Part shown: positions 43,883 through 54,100 of the stretch, piece after piece
Layout of the letters: each line of letters starts with the position of its first letter
Numbering within the stretch: position 1 is the stretch's first letter
Source of the DNA: G965197555 sp965197555
GTDB taxonomy: Bacteria; Chloroflexota; Dehalococcoidia; Lucifugimonadales; UBA3495
NCBI GenBank assembly: GCA_965197555.1
Contig: OZ240213.1
Span: forward strand, 2,914,001 to 2,978,000
Direction: 5' to 3'
DNA: 64,000 nucleotides
Program-made: the position numbers and the translations under genes
The notes under the pieces: generated by a model
Told to the model about the DNA's origin: nothing
Seen by the model: only the letters and a program-made list of their open reading frames with translations
Databases searched by the model: none

Positions 43883-44371
43883 TCACTTTGACTCTTGGAC
43901 ACATTGCTCCAACAGGTCTAGGGCTGCTCGGGTAAATGTCCACATATTGGCCTCGCGGTCAGCGACACCTGTTTCCAGGGTGATGGCCCGTTCAATGGGA
44001 CCCGCCACGGCGATGCAGGCATGGCCTGCTGAATCTCCGTACCGGTTGCCCGTCGGGCCACTGGCCCCGGTCTCGCTCAGGGCCCAAGTGGTCCCTAAAG
44101 CATCGCGTATGGTCCGGGCGTTTAGCAGTGCGTAGGGCTCACTGCTGGCCCGAATGTTGGCCATGGCTTGGTCTGGGACTTGAAGTAATCCCTGCTGCGA
44201 CGTCCTGGTATAAATGACTGCTCCACCGACGTAGAAGGCCGATGCTCCGGGGACGGCCACCAGGGACGCCGACATCAGACCGCCACAGGAGGACTCCGAT
44301 ACTGCGATGGTCTGCTGGCGTTGTTTGAGCAGCTCTCCAACCGATGCGGCCATTGAGGTCAGATCAGGCAT
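43883..44371 (-). CDS. CinA C-terminal family amidase (NMN amidohydrolase-like)
   Basis: 162 residues corresponding to the stand-alone CinA C-terminal (PncC) domain, which deamidates nicotinamide mononucleotide for NAD recycling. AVSESSCGGLMSASL (catalytic Ser region, about 23-37), YVGGAVIYT and SETGASGPTGNRYG (phosphate loop) are clear. The usual A-E-S-C-T-G-G is S-E-S-S-C-G-G here, so substrate preference may differ. GGAGG before ATG 44371. Confidence 0.82.
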   Translation of the reverse strand: MPDLTSMAASVGELLKQRQQTIAVSESSCGGLMSASLVAVPGASAFYVGGAVIYTRTSQQGLLQVPDQAMANIRASSEPYALLNARTIRDALGTTWALSETGASGPTGNRYGDSAGHACIAVAGPIERAITLETGVADREANMWTFTRAALDLLEQCVQESK

Positions 44372-44465
44372 AGTTGCCTCCGGTCTTGGGCGTGTAGGGC
44401 TTTGATACAGCGCGGGGACATTCTACCCCAGATTCGACCCATAGAGGGTTGCCAGCCAAGAAATT

Positions 44466-44486
44466 AGGCCGCCTGTCGGGCGGCCT
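44466..44486 (-). terminator. Terminator of the PspA-PspAA operon
   Basis: 8-bp stem AGGCCGCC/GGCGGCCT with a 5-base loop, 30 bases after the PspAA stop on the minus strand, followed by AATTTCTT. Confidence 0.65.
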
Positions 44487-44516
44487 GGGCATAAGAAGTA
44501 AGGAATGGCAGGGTAG

Positions 44517-44795
44517 TTAACCCGGGAGAAGGCCCTCGCCGGTGAACAGGCCTTGAGCTTCCTCCAGGGTCAAGTCCGGTTCCGGAAGAATCAGGTCGGA
44601 CTCCACCAACTCGTCCAATGGAAGAGGGGACCCATTCTCCCGGACCAGCGTCAGCATCTCTTTGAGAAGTGCTTCAAACTCAGCGTGGTCTCCTGCCTCC
44701 ACGGCTTCAACCAGCCGGTTGTCTATGTCATTGAGTTGGTCTACAAAGCCTCCGGGGAGATTGTACTGGCCTTCTGTCGTGATTCGCACAATCAT
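44517..44795 (-). CDS. PspA-associated protein (PspAA domain)
   Basis: 92 residues, small partner often encoded directly after PspA. MIVRITTEGQYNLP at the start, LNDIDNRLVEAVEAG in the middle and ESDLILPEPDLTLEEA near the end match the PspAA consensus. It lies 17 bases after PspA, so the two are cotranscribed. Presumed cytoplasmic regulator or adaptor of the PspA coat; the mechanism is not known. Confidence 0.85.
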   Translation of the reverse strand: MIVRITTEGQYNLPGGFVDQLNDIDNRLVEAVEAGDHAEFEALLKEMLTLVRENGSPLPLDELVESDLILPEPDLTLEEAQGLFTGEGLLPG

Positions 44796-44812
44796 CTCAA
44801 GCTCCCCATGGC

Positions 44813-45523
44813 CTATCCCTTCCCCGCTGATGGTAAATCCGACTTCAGTGCGCTTAACTCGTCCTCCACGTTCTGAGAGGAGGCCAGTTTATCCAACTCC
44901 CGGCTGATGTCGTCCTGGTTTCCTGTGAAGTCATCCAGGAATCCAACGCTGGCTAGCTCGTCGATGGCTCCGGCCCGGGCGCGCATTTGCTCGGTCTTGT
45001 TTTCGGCCCGCTCCATGGCCAGCGTGAGGTCCCCCATCTCCTCAGAGATTCCGGATAGGGCGCCACCAATACGGACTTGGGCTTGGGCCGCAGTGTACTG
45101 GGCTTTGATGACCTCTTTCTTGGTACGAAACGCCGAAACTTTGGCTTGGAGCCGCTGCTCCGCCGCCGTAAGTTTGTCCTGTTCCGCTTCCATCCCGGCG
45201 ATCTGCTCGTCCAGCCCCTGAAGCTCCAGAGTGGCAGTCTGCTTTCGTTGCAGGGCTAACCTGGCCAAGTCCTCCCGCCCAACTTCCAGCGCTTGGCGGG
45301 CCTGGGAATCCAACCGGGTAATGTTTCCTTGGACCGTCGACGCCTGCTGCTGTATGCGCCGCTTGGCGGCGACCATCTCAACGACGCCGCGCTTTACGTT
45401 ACGCAGCATTTCTAGCTGCTTCTCGTAGGAATAGTCTAGGGTTTCCCTAGGGTCCTCCGCCGTGTCCAACAGACGGTTCATCTTGGACTTGACTATCGTA
45501 GACATTCGCGAGAGCATTCCCAT
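44813..45523 (-). CDS. pspA: PspA/IM30 family membrane-stress protein
   Basis: 236 residues, almost wholly coiled coil. PspA binds and protects the cytoplasmic face of a stressed membrane as ESCRT-III-like oligomers. LSRMSTIVKSKMNRLLDTAEDP at the N-terminus is the conserved amphipathic start with the D-x-A-E-D-P turn. Long heptad regions with AKRRIQQQ and LQAKVSAFRTKKE follow. The start at 45523 has AGGAGG; an open frame to 45568 lacks support. No pspF or pspBC is in view, which suggests the actinobacterial/Chloroflexi style of the response. Confidence 0.92.
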   Translation of the reverse strand: MGMLSRMSTIVKSKMNRLLDTAEDPRETLDYSYEKQLEMLRNVKRGVVEMVAAKRRIQQQASTVQGNITRLDSQARQALEVGREDLARLALQRKQTATLELQGLDEQIAGMEAEQDKLTAAEQRLQAKVSAFRTKKEVIKAQYTAAQAQVRIGGALSGISEEMGDLTLAMERAENKTEQMRARAGAIDELASVGFLDDFTGNQDDISRELDKLASSQNVEDELSALKSDLPSAGKG

Positions 45524-45687
45524 TTCTTGGCCTCCTAACTTAAACGGGGCTGGCTTTTGCTTCACCATTATGGACCTCAGCGCCCGTATTCTAACCTCTA
45601 CCCTTTAATGGCGGTATCCGTTTGGTTGAAGTCTTCAATGTTTTTTGGAGATGGCATCGGATATACCCCCTGGAAAAGGTTTTAGCG

Positions 45688-45885
45688 TCAAAACCCGCTC
45701 GACCTACGTCTACCACCCGCAATCATGCTAACCACACCCACTAGCACCGCCACTATTCCTACGACAATAAGAATCATGCCTATCGCGTTTAGAAGCCATT
45801 GGATCAGTCCTGACCGCAACAGCAGCCCTAAGACCACCAAAATTATGCCTATGATGAACCAGCCGCCCGTACCGAAATTGCCCAT
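45688..45885 (-). CDS. Small two-helix membrane protein
   Basis: 65 residues: a glycine-rich start (MGNFGTGGWF), two adjoining hydrophobic helices (about 10-28 and 33-56) and a basic tail GGRRRSSGF. AAGGAG lies upstream of ATG 45885. It sits 160 bases upstream of pspA on the same strand, so it may be a membrane partner of the Psp response, but no family is recognised. Confidence 0.6.
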   Translation of the reverse strand: MGNFGTGGWFIIGIILVVLGLLLRSGLIQWLLNAIGMILIVVGIVAVLVGVVSMIAGGRRRSSGF

Positions 45886-46029
45886 TGGCGACTCCTTGAC
45901 TCTTTCGGAGTCCTTAGTTTGAATTTCCACCTTATATTGTACCGATAGCCAGGTCAAGTGTCCTCGATGCGGGTACAAGGCCCTTCATTGTCGCAGGCGC
46001 TAGTAAGGTCGATCGTAGTGACCACTGCG

Positions 46030-47455
46030 GCACCGTCTGTCGACGAGCTCAGGACAGGCTTGTCGCCCCGTTGTGGTGAGCTTATCGAACCATGAGTCCG
46101 CGAAAGTTCAAGCTGCACTGACGGATCTTACTATCCTGGCCTTCGACATGCTCAGGCCCAACGGGACAGCCCGCTCGTGGTGAGCCCTTCGGCACCGCCC
46201 TTCGACGACCTCAGGACAGGTTCGTCACCCCGTAAGTGGTGAGCCCTTCGACGAGCTCAGGACAGGCTTGCCGCCCCGTTCGTGGTGAGCTTGTCGAACC
46301 ATGGGTCCGCGAAAGTTCTAGCTGCACTGACGGCTCTTACTATCCGGGCCTTCGACATGCTCAGGCCGAACGGGACATTCCGCTCGTGGTGAGCCCTTCG
46401 ACGAGCTCAGGACAGGCTTGCCACCTCGTTCGTAGTGAGCTTGTCGAACCACGGGTCCGCGAAAGTTCTAGCTGCACTGACGGATCTTACAATCCTGGCC
46501 TTCGACATGCTCAGGCCCAACGGGACAGTCCGCTCGTGGTGAGCCCTTCGACGAGCTCAGGACAGGCTTGTCGCCCCGTTCGTAGTGAGCTTGTCGAACC
46601 ACGGGTCCGCGAAAGTTCTAGCTGCACTGACCGCTCTTTCGGTCCTGGCCTTCGACAAGCTCAGGCCGAACGGGACATTCCGCTCGTGGTGAGCCCTTCG
46701 GCACCGCCCGTCGACGAGCTCAGGACAGGCTTGCCACCCCGTTCGTGGTGAGCTTGTCGAACCATGGGTCCGCGAAAGTTCTAGCTGCACTGACCGCTCT
46801 TTCGGTCCTGGCCTTCGACAAGCTCAGGCCGAACGGGACATTCCGCTCGTGGTGAGCCCTTCGACGAGCTCAGGACAGGCTTGTCGCCCCGTTCGTAGTG
46901 AGCTTGTCGAACCACGGGTCCGCGAAAGTTCTAGCTGCACTGACCGCTCTTTCGGTCCTGGCCTTCGACAAGCTCAGGCCGAACGGGACATTCCGCTCGT
47001 GGTGAGCCCTTCGGCACCGCCCGTCGACGAGCTCAGGACAGGCTTGCCACCCCGTTCGTGGTGAGCTTGTCGAACCATGGGTCCGCGAAAGTTCTAGCTG
47101 CACTGACCGCTCTTTCGGTCCTGGCCTTCGACAAGCTCAGGCCGAACGGGACATTCCGCTCGTGGTGAGCCCTTCGGCACCGCCCGTCGACGAGCTCAGG
47201 ACAGGCTTGCCACCCCGTTCGTGGTGAGCTTGTCGAACCATGGGTCCGGGAAAGTTCTAGCTGCACTGACGGCTCTTTCGGTCCTGGCCTTCGACAAGCT
47301 CAGGTCGAACGGGACATTCCGCTCGTGGTGAGCCCTTCGGCACCGCCCGTCGACGAGCTCAGGACAGGCTCGTCGAACCGTAAGTGGTGAGCCCGTCGAC
47401 GAGCTCTGGACAGGCTTGCCACCCCGTTCGTGGTGAGCTTGTCGAACCATGAAGT
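46030..47455. repeat. Array of eight 150/163-bp palindrome-rich repeats
   Basis: The anchor gtccgcgaaagtt recurs at 46096, 46305, 46455, 46605, 46768, 46918, 47081 and (as gtccgggaaagtt) 47244. The last seven units are 150 or 163 bp, differing by a 13-base insertion (gcaccgcccgtcg type). Each unit holds cttcgacgagctcagg and gagcttgtcgaacc, which are inverted copies of each other, so every unit can fold. Frames of about 77 residues on the minus strand repeat with the units and are not genes. Confidence 0.9.
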
Positions 47456-47743
47456 AACGGTGCTTCGACAGCCTCTGGACCAGCGGGCCAATTCGCTTTA
47501 GGTGGAGAATCATAAGGCCATGGGGCCGTTAAAGGTGGAGTTGCAGCGAACAGGACGGCTCCACAGCGCTGTCTGCCTCGATCAGATGACAAATGGCCTA
47601 CCGCCGGAGACGTAAGTTGACCTCTTTTTCTCCCCTAACTATAATCTGACTCGCTCGCTGTTACGGGTCGATTGGGTAGATAATAGATCCATCACTCGAT
47701 CCCGGTGTCAATGATTGGATTAGCGCAGTCAAGGGACTGAAAT

Positions 47744-48349
47744 ATGCTCCGGTCGCTATTTGGCAGAGGAAGGAAGAAACGCCGAGACTCCGTCGGTGTC
47801 CCTGCTGTCGACGACAGCATCAGGGGTGTCAGGGTTGGCGATGTTCTCTCCATCACCGGTCTTGCCTTGGAATACGACGATGTCTACTTCTTCGTTGAAC
47901 GGCTCCACCGGTATACCAGTGACGCCGATACCTGGCACGAGTTGATTTGCGCCGACGGTGATAACCGAATCTGGGTGGAGTGGACTGACGGATATGACCT
48001 CTTCATCACAGCGACCGCTGACTCGGACCCAGTCGGCTTGGAAAGCATCGGCCTGACCGAAGAGGATCTAATAGACCTGGATAAAGCCCACTCCATCGAC
48101 AACTTCATCGAGATCGACGACGGCAGCTATTACTATCGCAATAGTTCAGAGGCGTACTTCTATCAGGATAGCCGCGGCCCGGGCGTTGGATTCTACGTTT
48201 GGGATTTCATTCGTGAGCAAGGAGACCGGGTCCTGTCCGTGACCAAGTGGGAAGGGAAGCCCTTCGAGGTCTCATTCAGCGAGGTCATATCGCCGGACAG
48301 GATCATCGTGTACAAGGGTAACCGAGAGGACTCAGGGAGCCGGAGATAG
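47744..48349 (+). CDS. DUF4178-like protein
   Basis: 201 residues, soluble, acidic. VRVGDVLSITGLALEYDDVYFFVERLHRY-type opening (about 28-57), a W-H-E-L strand and IWVEWTDGYDLFI fit the beta-rich DUF4178/DUF2491 fold, which accompanies DUF350 and PspA genes in many bacteria. Stop and next start are 2 bases apart, so it forms an operon with DUF350. Function unknown; a role in membrane-stress systems is inferred from company only. Confidence 0.6.
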   Translation: MLRSLFGRGRKKRRDSVGVPAVDDSIRGVRVGDVLSITGLALEYDDVYFFVERLHRYTSDADTWHELICADGDNRIWVEWTDGYDLFITATADSDPVGLESIGLTEEDLIDLDKAHSIDNFIEIDDGSYYYRNSSEAYFYQDSRGPGVGFYVWDFIREQGDRVLSVTKWEGKPFEVSFSEVISPDRIIVYKGNREDSGSRR

Positions 48350-48351
48350 GG

Positions 48352-49239
48352 ATGATTGACGCATTTATCAACACCTTGGAATCCTTCCCCCGGGGGCTCG
48401 TGTTTGTTGGACTTGGTTTGATTGTCCTGATATTGGCCAAGCTTGCGCGAGACCTTTGCACCCCCTACCGGATTGATGTCGAGGTCATGGAGAAGAATAA
48501 CCTGGCTGTCGCTTTGCGGTTGAGCGGGTATTTTATTGGGGTGATCCTTGTATTCCTCGGCGCTTTGTATCAGCCGTTGACCTTAGTCGGTACAGAAGGT
48601 CTGGGCTTCGACCGAGACTACGGGAAGGAGGTGCTGCGGGTATTTCTCTACGCCATTGGTGGAATTCTGGCGTTGAATCTGGTCCGGATTCTAATGAACC
48701 GGGTCATTCTTTACCGGTTCGATATCGAGAAAGAGGTTCTCGAAGGTCAAAACGTAGGGACGGGAGCAGCAGAATTCGGGATGTACGTCGCCACAGGCCT
48801 GCTCATATCCGGAGCTGTTTCCGGTGAGGGTGGTGGTCCTGAGGTTGCTGCGGCTTTCTTTGGCATGGGCTTGATACTCCTGGTCGTATTTGCATTGTTC
48901 TACCAGTTGACTACACCATTTGATGTGCACTCCGAGATCGAGAACAACAACACAGCAGTGGGGATCGCGTTGGGAGGTAACCTGATAGCCATCGGCCTGG
49001 TAGCTCTGAAAGCAGTGTTTGGAGACTTCGTTGGTTGGGGGGAAAGTATAGCGGGATTCCTTACCTTTGGAGTGCTCGGCTTTGTGCTGCTATACGTGAT
49101 GCGGCTTCTGATAGATATACTCTTGCTGCCATCGGTCCGCGTGTCTCAAGCACTGGCGACCGGCCGCGTCGTTGGTGTCGCTTTCGTAGAAGGTGCAGTG
49201 GTAATCAGCTCGGCGATGGTATTGTTCCTGGCCATTTGA
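48352..49239 (+). CDS. DUF350 family membrane protein (YjfL-like)
   Basis: 295 residues with about eight membrane helices arranged as two homologous halves. The DUF350 signatures are the polar turn before a Gly-rich helix: EKNNLAVALRLSGYFIGV (about 47-64) and the repeat ENNNTAVGIALGGNLIAIG (about 199-217). In enterobacteria the YjfL protein of this family stands beside a PspA homologue, as here. Start 48352 has GGAG close by. Probable inner-membrane partner of the envelope-stress cluster. Confidence 0.88.
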   Translation: MIDAFINTLESFPRGLVFVGLGLIVLILAKLARDLCTPYRIDVEVMEKNNLAVALRLSGYFIGVILVFLGALYQPLTLVGTEGLGFDRDYGKEVLRVFLYAIGGILALNLVRILMNRVILYRFDIEKEVLEGQNVGTGAAEFGMYVATGLLISGAVSGEGGGPEVAAAFFGMGLILLVVFALFYQLTTPFDVHSEIENNNTAVGIALGGNLIAIGLVALKAVFGDFVGWGESIAGFLTFGVLGFVLLYVMRLLIDILLLPSVRVSQALATGRVVGVAFVEGAVVISSAMVLFLAI

Positions 49240-49301
49240 TACCTCCGAACATGACGGCTAAGCCTATAACCTGCCTCGCCCGCAGTTCGGTGTCCCGAGC
49301 G

Positions 49302-49335
49302 CGTTATTCACTCTCTTCCGTTATTCACTCTCTTC
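49302..49335. repeat. 17-bp tandem duplication at a gene end
   Basis: 49302-49318 and 49319-49335 are identical (cgttattcactctcttc). The copy recreates the last codons EESE and stop of the minus-strand gene at 49321. Confidence 0.85.
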
Positions 49336-50343
49336 GATGTAGTCGGCACCGCAATCGATAACCCAACTGGCCAACCCGTCAGCTACTTCGGATCGGTTTA
49401 CAACAGGCTCCAGCAACCCTTCAAGAAAATCCTCGTCCTCTATAAGCTGATTCCAGGATTGGACGTAAGAGTCCAGGGTCCCGTCGTACAGGCGCAGTAG
49501 GAACACTGTTCTTATTGGGTCTAAGTCCTCGGCCAGGAAGACTTGGACCCGAAGGTCCACACCGCGGCCGCTGTTGAATTGCACCGTTTGGGTATCCAGG
49601 TCGACAAGGGTATCCTTGAAATGGTCGTACAGATCGATGTACGCCTCGGTCTCTGCTACCAGCCTTGCAATGAATCGCCTCCCTTGGGCGGTAATCACCA
49701 TCTGGTGGTTGTCATCGGACCAGGCAATGTGATTCCTTCCTTGCAGGGCGGCTGCTGCGGATTTCAAGCCTCTATTGGCGCCAGTCAAAGCCCCCTTGAC
49801 GAGTTGGGCTCCATGTTTGTCCAACCAATAGAGGAGCGCCAACGACCGTACCCAACCAAGCAACTCCTCTTTGCTGGACCAGAATCCCTCCCGAACGCTG
49901 TATTCCAGGGCCCGGTAGTGCTGGTTCACCTGAAGGATCAAGGTTAAGAAGCCAGAGGCCCGGGGGTTCGATGAATCGATGGGTACCAGGAGGTCCGACA
50001 CTATATTATCCAGGTCGACGGGCTCCCCATGTTCCCTCGAAAAGGACAAGGTACAGCGCCCCTTCCTCCACTCGTCAAAGGCCTCCAAGAACACAGCGTA
50101 GATGTCGGGCAAATCAGGGTTGCTGCCACGGTCCAATAACGCCGCCACCTCAAGCTGATGTTCTTCGGCTTCGGGGAAAAGTCGGGTCAAGAGATCCGAC
50201 AAGGGAATCCTTTGGTTTCCAGGAGGGAGGCTGATAGTCAGCGCGTCCTCCGGGTCCATTTCGTTGAGGGTCATTCGGAGTTCGTATTCGATCGCCCCGC
50301 CGTCGAGACCAGTGGTTGCAGGGGTCGGCTCCCGTTTTCTCAC
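49321..50343 (-). CDS. Unknown protein of the PspA/SecA-like cluster
   Basis: Up to 340 residues, soluble, acidic, no signal peptide. Stretches such as GFWSSKEELLGWVRSLALLYWLDKHGAQLV and LRVQVFLAEDLDPIRTVFLLRLYDGTL suggest a mixed alpha/beta fold, but I recognise no family. The start is uncertain: GTG 50343 lies inside an imperfect 14-base repeat and has no good RBS; ATG 50274 is an alternative. It follows the lipoprotein gene at 50368 by 24 bases and ends the minus-strand gene cluster. Confidence 0.55.
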   Translation of the reverse strand: MRKREPTPATTGLDGGAIEYELRMTLNEMDPEDALTISLPPGNQRIPLSDLLTRLFPEAEEHQLEVAALLDRGSNPDLPDIYAVFLEAFDEWRKGRCTLSFSREHGEPVDLDNIVSDLLVPIDSSNPRASGFLTLILQVNQHYRALEYSVREGFWSSKEELLGWVRSLALLYWLDKHGAQLVKGALTGANRGLKSAAAALQGRNHIAWSDDNHQMVITAQGRRFIARLVAETEAYIDLYDHFKDTLVDLDTQTVQFNSGRGVDLRVQVFLAEDLDPIRTVFLLRLYDGTLDSYVQSWNQLIEDEDFLEGLLEPVVNRSEVADGLASWVIDCGADYIEESE

Positions 50344-50367
50344 TGCCGGTTTCTCACTCCCGGCTTC

Positions 50368-51168
50368 TCATCGGGACCGGCGCTTGGCAAGGAGCGAGAT
50401 CCCGCCACCTCCTCCCCTGCCTCCCGACCGCCCCGATGAACGGAAGGATCCGGACCTGCTCCGGGTAACCGAACTGCTCTTCTTGAAAGCTCCGCTGGTC
50501 CGTTGCGTGCTTTGATAGGTAGTGCGGTTTCTGCTGACGTTGCCCCTGGACTGTTGGTACCTGGAGCCAGCGAAGGAAGCCTGCTTGCGGCTGAAGTTGC
50601 TGTTCCTTTGCACTTGGCGGTTGTAGCTGGATGACCCGCGGTAGGTGTTCCGTTGGCTTCGAACATCGGGCCCACGGGATATCGGCGTATGGTAAAGATA
50701 GGGCCCTCGAGACAAGCTGGATATAAGCAAATAAGTAAAGAGAAAGTTCCCTGCGCCGAAATGGCTGTTATAGTACCCGTTTCCGTGGTATCCACGCATA
50801 TCATATTCGTTATTGGACCCCTTGACGATTTCGAACAAGCGGTCGTCTACAGCATCGTCGATGTCGTTGTTGCCGTTGAGGTCCTCCCAACCTTCCAGGG
50901 TGAGAGCGTTGCCATCCTGGAGGGCGCGGATCAAGATCAATCCGTCTCCTTCATATATCTCATTTACTCTGCGCTCGAATTCGGTCGCGCTCTCAGAGCT
51001 CTTGAAGGCCTCCTGGACATCATCCAGGTTGATCCTTCCGGCAGCGCCGTCAGTAGCTGCCCAATCGTCATACGACGGGCCACTGGCGCATGCAGCAAGC
51101 AGCGGCGCTGTTGCGACAATACCACTCAAAGATAACGCTGTCCCGAGCCTCATGTTTCGCTTGGCCAT
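50368..51168 (-). CDS. Ser/Arg/Gly-rich lipoprotein
   Basis: 266 residues. The signal peptide ends in the lipobox LLAAC (Cys near 27). An acidic domain follows (about 40-130, with an EF-hand-like DLNGNNDIDDAVDD). The last 110 residues are low complexity, rich in Ser, Arg, Asn and Tyr, ending GGRGGGGGISLLAKRRSR. The layout resembles DUF1190/YgiB-YjfM lipoproteins that accompany DUF350 and PspA, though I cannot prove homology. A good candidate client or scaffold at the outer face. RBS aggagg upstream of 51168. 23 bases after the SecA-like gene. Confidence 0.65.
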   Translation of the reverse strand: MAKRNMRLGTALSLSGIVATAPLLAACASGPSYDDWAATDGAAGRINLDDVQEAFKSSESATEFERRVNEIYEGDGLILIRALQDGNALTLEGWEDLNGNNDIDDAVDDRLFEIVKGSNNEYDMRGYHGNGYYNSHFGAGNFLFTYLLISSLSRGPYLYHTPISRGPDVRSQRNTYRGSSSYNRQVQRNSNFSRKQASFAGSRYQQSRGNVSRNRTTYQSTQRTSGAFKKSSSVTRSRSGSFRSSGRSGGRGGGGGISLLAKRRSR

Positions 51169-51191
51169 TTTAATTCCTCCTATGCGAATGG

Positions 51192-54100
51192 TTAGCCCCG
51201 GCCACTGTCACCGGCCCCGAGCAGAAGCAGCTCAACGTCTTCATTCAAGCGGACTTTATTGGCCGGTTGTTCATTGGCCTGGGTTGCGGGCAGGGTTAGG
51301 AGCCGGGATAGAAATCCGGCTTTTGCCCGTCTTTGAATCGCCCGCCACGCGTCCACACTTGTCCCGATGTAGTGCGCTACTGCGGACTTATGATTGATGT
51401 TAGCCAACAACTGGTTGGAGATTGAGTCCTGTAGCTGGGCGAGGTGGCTCTTCCACATCTCGTCACAGGACCGCAAATATGTCTGACGGGCCAGGCTGGA
51501 AAATCCTTGTCGGCCCAGGCTGTCTTGAAGCTCTTCCAGCCTGTCGAGAAATAGGTGGCCGATCTCTTCCGGAAGCAATGTCAGGTCTGTGCCTTTCAGG
51601 AAGCCCGTGTCTACTTGATAACGCCATCGGACCTCATCGGCCATCCGGTCGAACTGGGTTGCATATTGCTCGAAGGTGGCATCAGGAAAGTAGCTGCCCA
51701 CCAAGTCGGCGGCCTGCTCATGGGCCAATCTGACGGACATATTCCATAGAATCCCTGAACCAACGGGGCACTGGACCACTTGCTGGCGAGACCGGTAAAA
51801 AAGGTGAGTCTGCCAGTCCGAAACAGCGAGGTAATCTTGGATCAGGCCGGTTTGGGTCTCAACCTCCAATTCCGCGGCTCGCTGCAATTCAATTACGTGT
51901 TCGTTGATCTCGTTTCCGGCGTAGTAGGTCCGTCCAGCTTGGTCCAGGTTGCGGCATTTGGAGTGCTTGAGAATGCCTTCGACGTGGAGGTTGATTAATC
52001 TGTCCTCCAGGGATAGGAACTCCTGGGTCATTCCGAACGCGCCTTGCCTTCCGCTCCTTCCGTTGAGTTGCAGGTCAACCCTGGGAGTAAGGTTGATCTC
52101 AGTGCCGATCACACGGAGCCCCAAAGAGAAATCCAACTTGAGGTGTCGATGCGGTTGGGCTGCTCCGGATTTCATAGTCACGGAGATATGGTGGCTGTCG
52201 GGGCTGTTCCCAGGGACAGTCTTAAAGAGGCCGGCGCGGACTAACGCAGTCCTCATGATGCGGGCTTCAGGCTTAGAGTGGCAGTTGACCTGCACCGCGC
52301 CTGCTTCAGTGGACAGCAGTTCTGTGATGACGTGGACGAACTGCTCCGTAATCCGGGAGTCTAGGTCGGCCTCCAGCAGGATATCGGTGCCCCGGCCAGC
52401 CATGTTGGTCGCCACGGTGACCGCACCGAATTTGCCAGCATCCCTGACTATCTGCGCTTCTGAGTCGCAGTTAACAGCGTTCAGCAGGTTATGGGGGATA
52501 CTCTTTTCCGACAAAAGACAGGCCAGCTTTGCTGACTGCTCCACCGACTGGGTGCCCACCAGGACCGGCTGTCCAACTTGGTGGCAACGAGAAACTTCGT
52601 CAATGATCGCCGAGGTCTTGTCCTGGTCTGTTAGATATATTCTGTAGCCTTCGTCCACCCGCTTAAGGTCCTGAAACGGAGGCAGCACTACCACCGGCAA
52701 ATCGTATCTTTGTTGAAACTCGGCTGCAGAACTGGAAGCGGTGCCGGTCATGCCACTTATCATCCGGTAGCGTTTGATGAAGCCTTCAACGGAGATTTGC
52801 CCCAACACCTCGCTCTCGGAATGGGGAAGAAGACCCTCCTTGACCTCAAGAGCCGACTGTAGCCCATGCTGGTATATACAGTCCGGCTTGGGCCTCCCGG
52901 TATATTGGTCGATCAATACGATGGAATCTTCGGTGACCACATAGTGCACATCCCGTTTCAGCAGCAAGAAGGCCCGGAGCATCTGGTGCAACCGGTTGCC
53001 GACGTTGTATTGCCGCGCCAGTTTCCTAGTAATCTTGGCGGACCTGCTTAGGCTTTCTTCGAAAGACGAACCGTCACCGGCCAATAGGGAGTCCGTAGAC
53101 TCCTCCAAAGCTTGGCCGTCATAGAATGACCCCAACCGCTGCTCGACAACTTCTCGGCCCTTTTCAGCAAGGGTCACGAAGCGTCTTGCGGGATCGATTA
53201 TGTAAAACAGCTCCGAAGTTAGACTTTCATAGTTCTGTTCCGCGTAGGCCTGGACCCGTTTGATGAGGCCTGCTTCACCAGCCAAGCTGCGCTGTAGCAC
53301 TGGATTATCAGGATCTGCCAGCAATAGTTGAGCCAGAGTCGCGTGCGCCTTGCCGGAATGGATGCTTGCAAGCCGGTCGGCCAAGTCCTGGGCAACCCAG
53401 CCTTGCAAGCCGATCAATTCCAACACGGTTCTCTTGATTTTGGCGATTCCGGTCCTGTTTCCCAGAGGTTCTCCGGAAATTATCATCGGGGTTGCGGCTT
53501 CGTCGATGAGGGCGTGGTCCACTTCATCAATAATCGCTACATTGGACTCTACCTGGACCTGCGCTTCCGGGGTGGATTTCAGGTTGTCCCGAAGAAAGTC
53601 GAACCCCAACTCCCGCATCGTGCTGTATGCAACCGCTTTACGGTAGTTATGCCTCCTTTCGTCATCCTCCATGTAGCCCAATATCGTCCCGACCGTAACA
53701 CCCAAGGATTCATAAACGGGAGCCAAAATACCAGCGTCCCTTGCGGCCAAGTAATCGTTGGCCGTAATGATATGGACCGGATTGCCCTCCAAGGCCGATA
53801 CTACCGCTGGGAATGCGGCCGAGATGGTCTTTCCTTCGCCGGCGTTCATCTGGACTATGTTTCCCTGAAGCATATAGAGTCCGGCCATGAGCTGCTCATC
53901 CGTGACTCCAAAGTTCAGAATCCCATTGATGTCCTTCCGCCACACCGCACGATAGAACTCCGCTGGTAAGAGAATGTCTCCCGAGGTTCTGCTTTTACCT
54001 TCGAGGGCCACTCGGACCATGGTGTCGACGACGACCTTCCCATCCTTGCCCAGGGCGCTATCCGGGAAATGACCCACTGGGTCAGCCTGGGCCTGTATTA

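Noticed and set aside
46030..47455. CRISPR array or LRR-like coding repeats
   Set aside because: Units are contiguous, 150-163 bp, palindromic and non-coding.
46236..47513. Repeated 70-170-codon frames on both strands
   Set aside because: They follow the repeat units of the palindromic array and have no start signals.
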